Shown here: in pieces, positions 1-7,186 of the stretch
Layout of the letters: the number at the start of each line of letters is the position of its first letter
How positions within the stretch are numbered: the first letter of the stretch is position 1
From: CAMCYM01 sp041191165
GTDB taxonomy: Bacteria > Bacteroidota > Bacteroidia > Flavobacteriales_D > Sanyastnellaceae
DNA length: 12,375 nucleotides
Direction: 5' to 3'
Assembly (NCBI GenBank): GCA_041191165.1
Contig: JBEEPJ010000046.1
Span: forward strand, 1 to 12,375
The notes under the pieces: generated by a model
Seen by the model: only the letters and a program-made list of their open reading frames with translations
What the model was told of the DNA's origin: nothing
The model's database searches: none
Translations under genes and position numbers: made by a program

Positions 1-337
1 CGTTGTCGTCGCGCAGTTCCTTGAGCTGCTTATCGACCGTTTCCCGGACATCCTTGAACGCTTCGAGCGCGCGCGAATGTTGGCTGTCGAGTTGCAAGGC
101 CAAATCCGCAAACATCTTCCGCACCGCATCCCCGTTCGCCTCCGCATGCTCCCGGCTGGCCACCCGAAATCCATCCTGCATCTCACGCAGCTCCTCCCGC
201 TGGGCCTTCGCCAGCGCCGTGGCCTCCTGCCGGTTGCTGGCAAACTCCCCCCGGACCGCCCGCGCCACCATCCACCCCACCACTCCCCCCACCCCTGCGG
301 CCAGCGCCACCCCCCCCAGCAAAATCCCTATTTCCAT
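1..337 (-). CDS. rmuC: RmuC-like DNA recombination protein, N-terminal part (cut by window edge)
   Basis: Only the first 112 residues are inside the window. The ATG is at 337-335; an in-frame stop at 367-365 limits any upstream extension. What is seen: a membrane anchor at about residues 2-26 (ILLGGVALAAGVGGVVGWMV), then a long charged helical stretch (about 30-112) rich in Glu, Arg, Lys, Gln and Ala, typical of coiled coil. The last visible segment, residues 95-112 (KDVRETVDKQLKELRDDN), resembles the segment that precedes the conserved nuclease-like domain of RmuC proteins, which often contains repeats of the form RETVDxxLxxL..DN. RmuC is a membrane-anchored PD-(D/E)XK-like protein linked to limiting inverted-repeat recombination. 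The catalytic domain lies outside the window, so the call rests on the anchor, the coiled coil and this short motif. Another membrane-anchored coiled-coil protein remains possible. No clear ribosome binding site is visible. Confidence 0.62.
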   Translation of the reverse strand, partial: MEIGILLGGVALAAGVGGVVGWMVARAVRGEFASNRQEATALAKAQREELREMQDGFRVASREHAEANGDAVRKMFADLALQLDSQHSRALEAFKDVRETVDKQLKELRDDN

Positions 338-364
338 CGCCGCGCGGATTTCAGGGCAGCGCGG

Positions 365-457
365 TCAGCTGCCGAAGATGATGGCGGCGGCCACGATGCC
401 GGTCAAACAGACGAAGAACAGGACACGCAGGAGGGATTGCAGGGAACGGGTGAGCAT
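365..457 (-). CDS. putative 30-aa single-pass membrane microprotein
   Basis: An ATG at 457-455 opens a 30-residue reading frame ending in TGA at 367-365. The peptide starts MLTRSLQSLLRVLFF and continues VCLTGIVAAAIIFGS. It has a short basic amphipathic start (two Arg) followed by a hydrophobic stretch of about 18 residues, enough for one membrane span. It lies 27 nt upstream of the rmuC-like ATG on the same strand. The open frame continues upstream through Sua5, but there it is a GC-driven shadow of arginine, proline and glycine; the composition becomes protein-like only from this ATG. A locally AT-richer stretch (about 464-482) sits just upstream of the start. I do not recognise a family. 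It could be a translated small membrane protein, a leader peptide for the rmuC-like gene, or chance; the ordered basic-then-hydrophobic pattern favours a real peptide. Confidence 0.45.
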   Translation of the reverse strand: MLTRSLQSLLRVLFFVCLTGIVAAAIIFGS

Positions 458-612
458 GGGGATAGGAATTGCAATACAAATTTGGGCTGCGCGCGGGGCG
501 GGGCGCGTGAGGGGAAGGTGAACTTTCCGACAACGAATTGTGGAGCGGGGCGGCGCGGGGACGGGGCGGGACGGCAGCCGGAGACGGCGGGGCGGCGACG
601 GGGCGGGGCGGG
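458..612. other. gap between Sua5 and the microprotein, with G-rich tracts
   Basis: This 155-nt gap holds no convincing gene. Its Sua5-proximal half (541-612) is almost pure G/C on the plus strand. It contains an 11-base direct repeat, GACGGGGCGGG, at 560-570 and 597-607. Two stretches fit the four-G-tract quadruplex pattern: 547-570 (G runs at 547-550, 557-560, 563-566, 568-570) and 589-612 (G runs at 589-592, 600-603, 605-608, 610-612). The second touches the Sua5 stop codon at 613-615. Since genes run on the minus strand, the G-rich strand is the template strand. The other half (about 464-482 and 521-541) is AT-richer and is where a promoter for the microprotein and rmuC-like genes would be expected. 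I could not match a Bacteroidota -33/-7 pair there. Confidence 0.55.
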
Positions 613-1653
613 TCAGGCGTGGCGGGCGGCGGCCCGCGTGAGCCGCTCGTTCATGACCGCGCCGAGGTCGTGCGGGGGGAGCCGGTGGGCGACGAGGAGG
701 TCGCAGCCCGTGCCGTCGAGGGCGATGAGGGCGCCGTAGAGGTGGCGGGCCGCCTCGCCGAGGTCGCCTGTGGGGGACAGGAGGCGGGAGGGGGCGCCGG
801 GGCGCGCGGCCGGGGGGAGGTCGGTGAAGCCCAGCCAGCCCACGCGCGCGCCCGGGGGCAGCGCCGCGAGCTGCGCCGCGAGCTGCGGGTCGTCCCAGGC
901 ATCGACCAGCAGCAGCCGGGTGAGGGGACTGTAGTGCATCGATAACAAGCCCGGGGCGGCGAGCGGCGCGGCCGCGGACGGCGGGGCGGTGCCCACCGCC
1001 GTGTGCAGGCGGAGGACCGGGGAGCCGGGGAGCCCGTCGAGGAAAGCCCGCAACGCCTCCACCGGGACGGCCCCGAGGCGGTAGACCACGACCTCGTCCC
1101 GGCCGTCCGCGCCGCCCTCGACCGCCACCACCGTACTCTCCAGCCCCTGGGCGCACGGGCCGCCGTCGAGGATGCCCGTGATGCGATCGCCCAGCTGGGC
1201 CTTCACATGCTCCGCCGTCGTGGGGCTGACATAACCCGAGCGGTTCGCGCTCGGAGCGGCGAGCGGAAAATCCAGCGCCGCGAGCAGGGCCAGCGTCAGC
1301 GGATGATCCGGCATCCGCACCGCCACGCGGGGAAGCCCCGCCGTCACCGCGTCCGGCACCCCGGGCGCCCGGTCCAGCAGCAACGTCAGCGGCCCCGGCC
1401 AAAACCGCTCCATCAGCACACGCGCCAGCGGCGGAAGGTCGCGCACCAGCCCCTGCACCGCGCCGAGGTGCGGAACGTGGAGGATGAGCGGGTTGGTGGA
1501 GGGGCGGGATTTGGCTTGAAAGATTTGGCCTACAGCCTTCTCATTCAATCCATTGCAGGCCAAACCATACACGGTCTCCGTGGGAATCGCCACCAGCTCA
1601 CCCCGCCGAAGCCATTCCGCAGCCTGCTGCACGTCCCGGGTCACCTGCGCCAT
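613..1653 (-). CDS. sua5: threonylcarbamoyl-AMP synthase, Sua5 type with C-terminal domain
   Basis: This 346-aa protein makes L-threonylcarbamoyl-AMP from threonine, bicarbonate and ATP, the first step of t6A37 modification of ANN-decoding tRNAs in the cytoplasm. The YrdC-type catalytic domain fills about residues 5-200: PTETVYGLACN (24-34), the KxRP motif (Lys48, Arg50, Pro51), SANRSG (135-140) and GLESTVV (170-176). A linker around 205-233 precedes APGLLSMHYSP (233-243), the Sua5-type hinge, and a C-terminal Rossmann-like domain to residue 346. Length matches Sua5 rather than the short TsaC/YrdC form of about 190 aa. The ATG at 1653-1651 was chosen because homology starts there (AxWLRRGELVAIPTETVYG); the frame is open further upstream but overlaps the ATPase gene. 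It starts 14 nt after the ATPase stop, so it is probably co-transcribed with the metal genes without sharing their function. The C-terminal domain is very Ala/Pro/Leu-rich, following local GC. Confidence 0.95.
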   Translation of the reverse strand: MAQVTRDVQQAAEWLRRGELVAIPTETVYGLACNGLNEKAVGQIFQAKSRPSTNPLILHVPHLGAVQGLVRDLPPLARVLMERFWPGPLTLLLDRAPGVPDAVTAGLPRVAVRMPDHPLTLALLAALDFPLAAPSANRSGYVSPTTAEHVKAQLGDRITGILDGGPCAQGLESTVVAVEGGADGRDEVVVYRLGAVPVEALRAFLDGLPGSPVLRLHTAVGTAPPSAAAPLAAPGLLSMHYSPLTRLLLVDAWDDPQLAAQLAALPPGARVGWLGFTDLPPAARPGAPSRLLSPTGDLGEAARHLYGALIALDGTGCDLLVAHRLPPHDLGAVMNERLTRAAARHA

Positions 1654-1667
1654 GGCGCAAAGGTCGG

Positions 1668-4076
1668 TCACGCCCGCCGCCCCACCAAGCGACGCCGGAA
1701 CAATGCCCCCACCGCGTCCACCCCCACCGCCCCCGCCAGGCCCGCCCCCACAGCGATCGCCCCACTCCCCAGCGACAAGGGCACGAAGGAAAAGGCGGCG
1801 CGCAACACCGGCACGGCCATCCACAGCGCGGCCACCGCCAGCGGCACGATCACGGCCGCCGCCATCCACGGATTCGCCCCCCAGCGGTGGGTCCGGTGCA
1901 CCCACGCCAGCCCCGCCTGGGCCACCACCAGCGACAAGAAAGCCACCGTGCGCACCGCCCCCTCGCCCTCCTCCAAGGTCAGCGCCATGGCCCCCGTGCA
2001 GGCCGCCGCCACGGCCAGTCCACGCCACACCGACCGGCCCAACAGCATGCCCCCGAGCAAGCTCCCCCCCGTGGGCATGGGCCGGGACACCTCCGAGGCA
2101 TCCACCGGCTCACGTTCGAAGGCCAGGGAGCACGTCGGCCCCATCACCAGCTCCAGAAACACCACGTGCATCGGGGCGAACAAGACCATCGGCAGGGCGT
2201 CCCACAAAGACGGCATCACCACGAGGCAGATGATGGGAACGTGGATGGCCACGATGTAGCCCAAGGCCTTCCGCAGGTTCACTTGGATGCGCCGGCCAAT
2301 GTGCAGGGCGGGCACGAGGGAGGCGAGGTCGTCCTCTGCGAGCACCAGGCCGGCCGCCCCCTGGGCCACCTCGGTGCCCCGGCGCCCGAGGGCGATGCCG
2401 ATGGCCGCCGCTTTGAGGGCCGGGGCGTCGTTGACCCCATCGCCCGTCATGGCGACCACCTCGCCCGCTTGGGCCAGGGCGGTGACGATTTGGAGTTTCA
2501 CCTCAGGCCTGATCCGGGCAAACACCCCCACCTCCCGCACAGCCACCCGCTGTTGCTCGGGCGTCATGCCCATCCACTCCGGTCCGGTCACCACCCGCTC
2601 GCCGGGGATGCCCACGGCACGCGCCACCGCGCAGGCCGTCTCCGGCGCGTCCCCTGTGATCATGATCGGCCGCAGGCCCGCCGAGGTGATGCGCGACAGG
2701 GCCTCCGGAATCCCCGGGGCCACGGGGTCCTCGAAGGCGACACAGCCCACCCACTCCCAAGGCAGGTCCGCAGGGCGCTCCGGCCGGTCCGGCCCCGCCG
2801 CCCACACCCGCGCCACCCCCAGCACCCGCATCCCCAGCTCCGACCAACGGGCCGCCGTGGCCTGCGCCGCCGCCCGCTCCTCCTCCCCGAGCCCGGCACA
2901 CAGCGCCAGCACCCCTTCCAGTGCCCCCTTGCAAGCCCAGTGCATCTGCCCCGCGCGGTCCACAAACCCATGCGACATCGTCGGTGGATGGCCCTCCAAC
3001 GGAAACTCGTGCACCAGGGTGTTCCCCTCCCAGGCGGCCCCATACGGCCGGAAGGCAGCATGCAGCGACCGCTCCATCGGGTCGAAAGGCGCCGGCTCGC
3101 TCGCCCAAACCGCCCATTCCAACGCCGACACACCCGGCCGGGCATCCGCCGTGGCGTGCAGGGTCATCTGGTTCACCGTCAGCGTCCCCGTCTTGTCCAG
3201 GGCGAGTACGGTGGCCGAGCCCAGCGTCTCCACCGTGCCGGGGGTGCGGGCGATGATGCCGTGCCGCAGCAGCCGGTAGGCCCCGAGGGCCAGGAAGGTC
3301 GACAGCGCCACCGGGATTTCCTCCGGGACAATGCTCATGGCGAGCGTCAGCCCCTGCAGGAGGCCGGCGAGGAGGCTTTGGGTGGCGAGGGTTTGGACTA
3401 CAAACACGAAGACGAAAGCCACCGATCCCACCGCCAGCATCATCCGCACGAAGCGGTTCACGCGGCGGCGCAACGGCGTGACTTCCCGGCCCGTGGCGGC
3501 CACCAGCGCACCGATGCCGGCCAGGGCGGTCGCCTGCCCCACCTGGGTCACAGTCACCCAACCGCAGCCGCGGACCACCGAAGTTCCCGCCAGCACGGGG
3601 TCGCCGGCCCGCTTGTCCACCGGAATCGACTCGCCCGTCATGATGCTCTCCTGCACCGAGAAGTCCGCCGCCTCGCTCAGCACGCCGTCCGCCGGCACCG
3701 TCGTGCCCTCCGCACAGACGAGGCAGTCGCCGACGACGACCTCCGCCGCATCGACCTCCCGCACCTCGCCTTCCCGGATGACCTGGGCCCGCCGGGCCGT
3801 CACGCGGGCCAGCGCCGCCACTGCTCGGTTGCTGCGGAGGTTGCCCCACAAGTCGATGCCCCCCACCGCACAGATGGCCGCCACCATGGTCCAAGCCTCT
3901 TGGACGGCACCCAATGCGGCATAGACGACTGCCGTGCCCAGCAGCAGCAAGAACATGGGCTCGAGCACCACGTGGCGCAGCATCAACAGTCCCTGCCACC
4001 GCGCACGCGGCACGGTATTGGCCCCGTGCAACCGCCGGCTTTCGAGGACTTGTTCGCTTGTGAGTCCGGGTCCCAT
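1668..4076 (-). CDS. P-type cation-transporting ATPase, P2-like, metal unknown
   Basis: This 802-aa inner-membrane pump couples ATP hydrolysis to cation movement. Residues in order: N-terminal GLTSEQVLESRRLHGAN (4-20), typical of P2 pumps; two membrane helices (about 34-75); actuator loop TGES (147-150); helices 3 and 4 with PEEIP (251-255); phosphorylation motif DKTGTLT with Asp294 (294-300); nucleotide-binding KGA (383-385); TGD (474-476); hinge TGDGVND (544-550); then about six C-terminal helices (602-790). There is no N-terminal CxxC domain and no CPC in helix 4, so it is not a P1B Cu/Zn/Cd ATPase. Helix 6 reads HVVFLELVMGPTCS (637-650) and lacks the Asn...Asp pattern that helps bind Ca2+ in SERCA-type pumps, so the ion cannot be read off. 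The ATG at 4076-4074 follows the RND pump stop by 16 nt, placing it in the metal-efflux operon. Genus-level family is certain; substrate is not. Confidence 0.93.
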   Translation of the reverse strand: MGPGLTSEQVLESRRLHGANTVPRARWQGLLMLRHVVLEPMFLLLLGTAVVYAALGAVQEAWTMVAAICAVGGIDLWGNLRSNRAVAALARVTARRAQVIREGEVREVDAAEVVVGDCLVCAEGTTVPADGVLSEAADFSVQESIMTGESIPVDKRAGDPVLAGTSVVRGCGWVTVTQVGQATALAGIGALVAATGREVTPLRRRVNRFVRMMLAVGSVAFVFVFVVQTLATQSLLAGLLQGLTLAMSIVPEEIPVALSTFLALGAYRLLRHGIIARTPGTVETLGSATVLALDKTGTLTVNQMTLHATADARPGVSALEWAVWASEPAPFDPMERSLHAAFRPYGAAWEGNTLVHEFPLEGHPPTMSHGFVDRAGQMHWACKGALEGVLALCAGLGEEERAAAQATAARWSELGMRVLGVARVWAAGPDRPERPADLPWEWVGCVAFEDPVAPGIPEALSRITSAGLRPIMITGDAPETACAVARAVGIPGERVVTGPEWMGMTPEQQRVAVREVGVFARIRPEVKLQIVTALAQAGEVVAMTGDGVNDAPALKAAAIGIALGRRGTEVAQGAAGLVLAEDDLASLVPALHIGRRIQVNLRKALGYIVAIHVPIICLVVMPSLWDALPMVLFAPMHVVFLELVMGPTCSLAFEREPVDASEVSRPMPTGGSLLGGMLLGRSVWRGLAVAAACTGAMALTLEEGEGAVRTVAFLSLVVAQAGLAWVHRTHRWGANPWMAAAVIVPLAVAALWMAVPVLRAAFSFVPLSLGSGAIAVGAGLAGAVGVDAVGALFRRRLVGRRA

Positions 4077-4092
4077 GCCGACAATTTAGTCC

Positions 4093-7000
4093 TCAGGCCC
4101 CCGCTTCCGCGTCATCGGGTGGAAAAGTAACCAACGTGCACACGGCCGGTACCACGAAAAGGTTGAGGAACGTGGAGGTGAGCAAGCCGCCGAGAATCAC
4201 CACGGCCATGGGGCTTTGGATTTCGTTTCCGGCCGCCTCCCCGTTGATGGCCAGCGGCACCAGCGCCAGGGCCGTGGCCAGGGCCGTCATCAAGATGGGG
4301 TTGAGGCGGTCCATGGCGCCCTGCAAGAGCAACGCCCGGCCCGACACCCCCGCCCGGCCAAGGTCCTGATACCGCGACACCAACAAGATGCCGTTGCGGG
4401 TGGAAATCCCGAAAAGGCTCAGAAATCCGATGATCGAGGCGATGCTCACGATGCCGGTGGTCAGCCCCACTGCGGCGATGCCCCCCATGAGCCCGAGGGG
4501 CAGGTTCACCAGGACGATGACCGCCAGCACCGACCGCTTGAATTCCCAGCGCAACAGCAAGAAAATGATCACGATGGCACAAAACCCCGAGAGCAACAAC
4601 AGCGAAGTGGCCCGCTGCGCACTCTCGAACTGCCCGCCGAGCTCCAGCCGGTAGCCCGGCGGCATGGGAACTCGTTCGCCCACCGTGGTTTCGATGTCCT
4701 GCACGACACTGGCCAGGTCGCGGCCTTCCACATTCACGGCGATGACCGCCTTTCGGCCGACCTGCTCGCGCGAGATTTGGAACGCCGTCGCCGCGCTCGT
4801 CACCTCGGCCACCTCGGTCAGAGGCACCTGTCGGCCGTCGGGCAGGGGGATTTGCAGGGCTTGGATGGCTTCGAGGCGGTCCCGGAAAGGCGCGGCGAAG
4901 CGGACCACAATGTCTGCGCGGCGTTGGTTGGGGAGGTGGATTTGGCCTGCATGCACGCCCGCAAGGGCATCTTCCACGAAGCGGTTCAGGTCCTCCACCG
5001 TCAGGCCGTGGGCAGCGAGCAACTCCCGCCGCGGCACGATGCGCAGCTCAGGCACCTCGGTCATGGGCTCCGGCGACACGTCCACACAGCCCGGAATCGT
5101 CTTGAGCACGCCCTCCACCTCACGGCTCAGGCGGTTCAGTTCTGGAAGATCCGCCCCGAAGATTTTTACGGCAATGGCCGCCCGGGTGCCGCTGAGCATA
5201 TGATCGATGCGGTGCGCGATGGGTTGCCCCACGCTGATGTTCACGCCCGGCAGCGAGGCCAAACCCGTTCGCACCCGCTCCAGAAATTCCGCCCGATCCC
5301 CCTCCCCCAGCGTGAAGGGCGCATCGATTTCGGAGGCGTTGACGTCCTGCGCATGTTCGTCCAACTCCGCCCGGCCGGTTCGCCGGGTCACCACATCGAT
5401 CTCGGGCATGTCGAGCAAGATCCGCTCCGCCTGCCGGCCCACCCGTTCACTCTCGGCGATCGACATGCCCGGCGGGCCCACCAAGCTGATCACCAACGAC
5501 CCCTCGTTGAACTCGGGCAAGAAGGCCCGCCCCAGCCCCGTGGCCCACCAGGCGCTCCCCGCGAGCAACAATCCCGCCACCCCCAGCGTCAGGCGCGGCC
5601 GCCGCAACACCGGTTCCAAGGTCCGCCCATACGCCCGCGCCAGCCACCGCTCCAGCCGCGTGCCCTCCGCGTGCCCGGCATCCGACCCGTCCAACAACAT
5701 CGCGCACAGCACGGGCGTGAGGGTCATGGCCACCGCCAGCGACGCCAGCACCGAAGTCATGAAAGCGATGCCCAGCGGCTTCAGCAACCGCCCCTCCATG
5801 CCGCCGAGGAAGAACAGCGGCACGAAAGACACCAGGATGATCAACGTCGCCACCACAATCGAACTGCGAATCTCCAGCGACGCCTCCCGCACGACATCCA
5901 GCACCGGCAGGCGATCGCCCGCCGGGAGCGCGCGATTTTGCCTCAGCCGGCGATACACATTCTCCACATCGATGATGGCGTCATCCACCAGCGCACCGAT
6001 GGCAATGGCCATCCCCCCCAGACTCATGGTATTGATTCCATAGCCCAAACCATTCAAAACCAACACACTCGCCACCAACGAAACGGGAATGGCCAGCAGC
6101 GAAATCACAGTAGTCCTCAGGTTCATCAAAAAAACCATCAACACCAACACCACAAAAAAGGCACCCTCGAGCAGGGTCTTCTGCAGGTTCGAGATGGAAA
6201 CTTCAATGAAATCCGACTGCCGGAAAACATCCGAGCGCAATTTCACCCCTTCCGGCAGGGTCCGTTGGATGTCCGCCACCGCCGCATCCAATCGCTCCGT
6301 CAGTTCCAGGGTGTTCACATCGGGCTGCTTGGAGATGGTCATCACCACCGCCGGCACGGCATTGCTCGAACCGATGCCGATGGGGTCCGAAGCGCCCCAT
6401 TTCACCTCAGCCACATCCCGAATCCGCCAGCCGGTTCCGGGAATCAAGGCGCTCTCCAGGGCCTCCGCCTCGCGAATCCTTCCCTGGGCCTGAATCAGAT
6501 ACCGGTTCCCAAAGTCCTCCACCACGCCCCCTCCTGCTCCACCGCCAGCCGCCTCCACCGCCTGCACCACCTGATCGAGGCTCAACTTCGCCTGCCCCAA
6601 TCTGAGCGGATCCACCGCCACCTGCAACTGCCCCACCTCCCCACCCAGCACCGCCACGTTCGCCACACCGCCCAGCCCCATGATGCGGGGTCGAATTTCC
6701 CAATCCGCCAGCGACCGCATCTCGCGGGCATCCAACGAGTCCGCCTGCAGGGTGAGCAACATGATTTCGCCCATCATGGAGGAAATGGGGGCCATGGTCG
6801 GCTCTCCCACCCCCTCTGGCAGCAGGCTCCGGGCGTGGAGCAGGCGCTCGTTGACCAATTGCCGGGCGAGATAGGGATCGATACCCCAATCGAATTCAAT
6901 CCAAACAATCGAAATGCCCCCCGCAGAGGAGGACCGAATCCGCCGCACCGAAGGCGCCCCATTCAACGACGTCTCGATGGGGTAGGTCACGCGCTGCTCC

Positions 7001-7182
7001 ACCTCGATGGCTCCGAGCCCATGCGCCTCCGTCATCACCGTGACCGTGGGGGCATTGAGGTCGGGAAAAACATCGATTTGCATCGTCCGCAAGACCCCCC
7101 AACCCACCAGCAATAACACGGCAGTTCCGAGCAAAACCGCCCAGCGGTTGTGCAAGGAGAGGTACAATATTCGGTTGAGCAT
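4093..7182 (-). CDS. czcA: heavy-metal efflux RND pump, CzcA/CusA family
   Basis: This 1029-aa inner-membrane proton/cation antiporter is the engine of the tripartite efflux system. It has the normal family length and full architecture: helix 1 (about 13-32), then DVFPDLNAPTVTVMTEAHG (37-55) and VRRIRSSSAGGISIVWIEFD (79-98), both signatures of heavy-metal RND pumps. Next come the first porter domains, helices 2-6 (about 339-497), a second periplasmic half with RIDHMLSGTRA (658-668), and the final helix bundle (859-1020). Helix 4 reads AIAIGALVDDAIIDVEN (392-408). Aligned to CzcA Asp402/Asp408/Glu415 it gives Ala394/Asp400/Glu407, the CusA-like A/D/E pattern. CusA's other transport methionines seem absent: HGLTV (725-729) has Leu and the loop at 780-785 has no Met. 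A divalent cation is therefore as likely as Cu/Ag. The ATG at 7182-7180 was chosen by homology; it lies 4 nt after the adaptor stop. A longer in-frame extension would only overlap the adaptor. Confidence 0.96.
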   Translation of the reverse strand: MLNRILYLSLHNRWAVLLGTAVLLLVGWGVLRTMQIDVFPDLNAPTVTVMTEAHGLGAIEVEQRVTYPIETSLNGAPSVRRIRSSSAGGISIVWIEFDWGIDPYLARQLVNERLLHARSLLPEGVGEPTMAPISSMMGEIMLLTLQADSLDAREMRSLADWEIRPRIMGLGGVANVAVLGGEVGQLQVAVDPLRLGQAKLSLDQVVQAVEAAGGGAGGGVVEDFGNRYLIQAQGRIREAEALESALIPGTGWRIRDVAEVKWGASDPIGIGSSNAVPAVVMTISKQPDVNTLELTERLDAAVADIQRTLPEGVKLRSDVFRQSDFIEVSISNLQKTLLEGAFFVVLVLMVFLMNLRTTVISLLAIPVSLVASVLVLNGLGYGINTMSLGGMAIAIGALVDDAIIDVENVYRRLRQNRALPAGDRLPVLDVVREASLEIRSSIVVATLIILVSFVPLFFLGGMEGRLLKPLGIAFMTSVLASLAVAMTLTPVLCAMLLDGSDAGHAEGTRLERWLARAYGRTLEPVLRRPRLTLGVAGLLLAGSAWWATGLGRAFLPEFNEGSLVISLVGPPGMSIAESERVGRQAERILLDMPEIDVVTRRTGRAELDEHAQDVNASEIDAPFTLGEGDRAEFLERVRTGLASLPGVNISVGQPIAHRIDHMLSGTRAAIAVKIFGADLPELNRLSREVEGVLKTIPGCVDVSPEPMTEVPELRIVPRRELLAAHGLTVEDLNRFVEDALAGVHAGQIHLPNQRRADIVVRFAAPFRDRLEAIQALQIPLPDGRQVPLTEVAEVTSAATAFQISREQVGRKAVIAVNVEGRDLASVVQDIETTVGERVPMPPGYRLELGGQFESAQRATSLLLLSGFCAIVIIFLLLRWEFKRSVLAVIVLVNLPLGLMGGIAAVGLTTGIVSIASIIGFLSLFGISTRNGILLVSRYQDLGRAGVSGRALLLQGAMDRLNPILMTALATALALVPLAINGEAAGNEIQSPMAVVILGGLLTSTFLNLFVVPAVCTLVTFPPDDAEAGA

Positions 7183-7186
7183 GGCG

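Noticed and set aside
458..1402. Minus-strand frame overlapping Sua5 and running into the microprotein
   Set aside because: The portion upstream of 457 is Ala/Arg/Pro/Gly low complexity in a different frame from the well-supported Sua5; only the final 30 codons look like a peptide.
1668..4076. P1B-type Cu/Zn ATPase (CopA/ZntA)
   Set aside because: No CPC/SPC in helix 4 and no N-terminal CxxC domain; helix 4 has PEEIP and the N-terminus is of P2 type.
1887..4130. A 747-codon plus-strand open frame opposite the P-type ATPase
   Set aside because: Same pattern: His/Arg/Pro-rich product without domains, mirror of codon usage in the ATPase gene, which has all catalytic motifs.
4216..7116. A very long plus-strand open frame (966 codons) opposite the RND pump gene
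   Set aside because: Its translation is Arg/His/Gln/Pro-rich low complexity with no recognisable domain, while the minus strand encodes a full-length, motif-complete pump. Long antisense frames are expected where GC is high and stop codons are rare.
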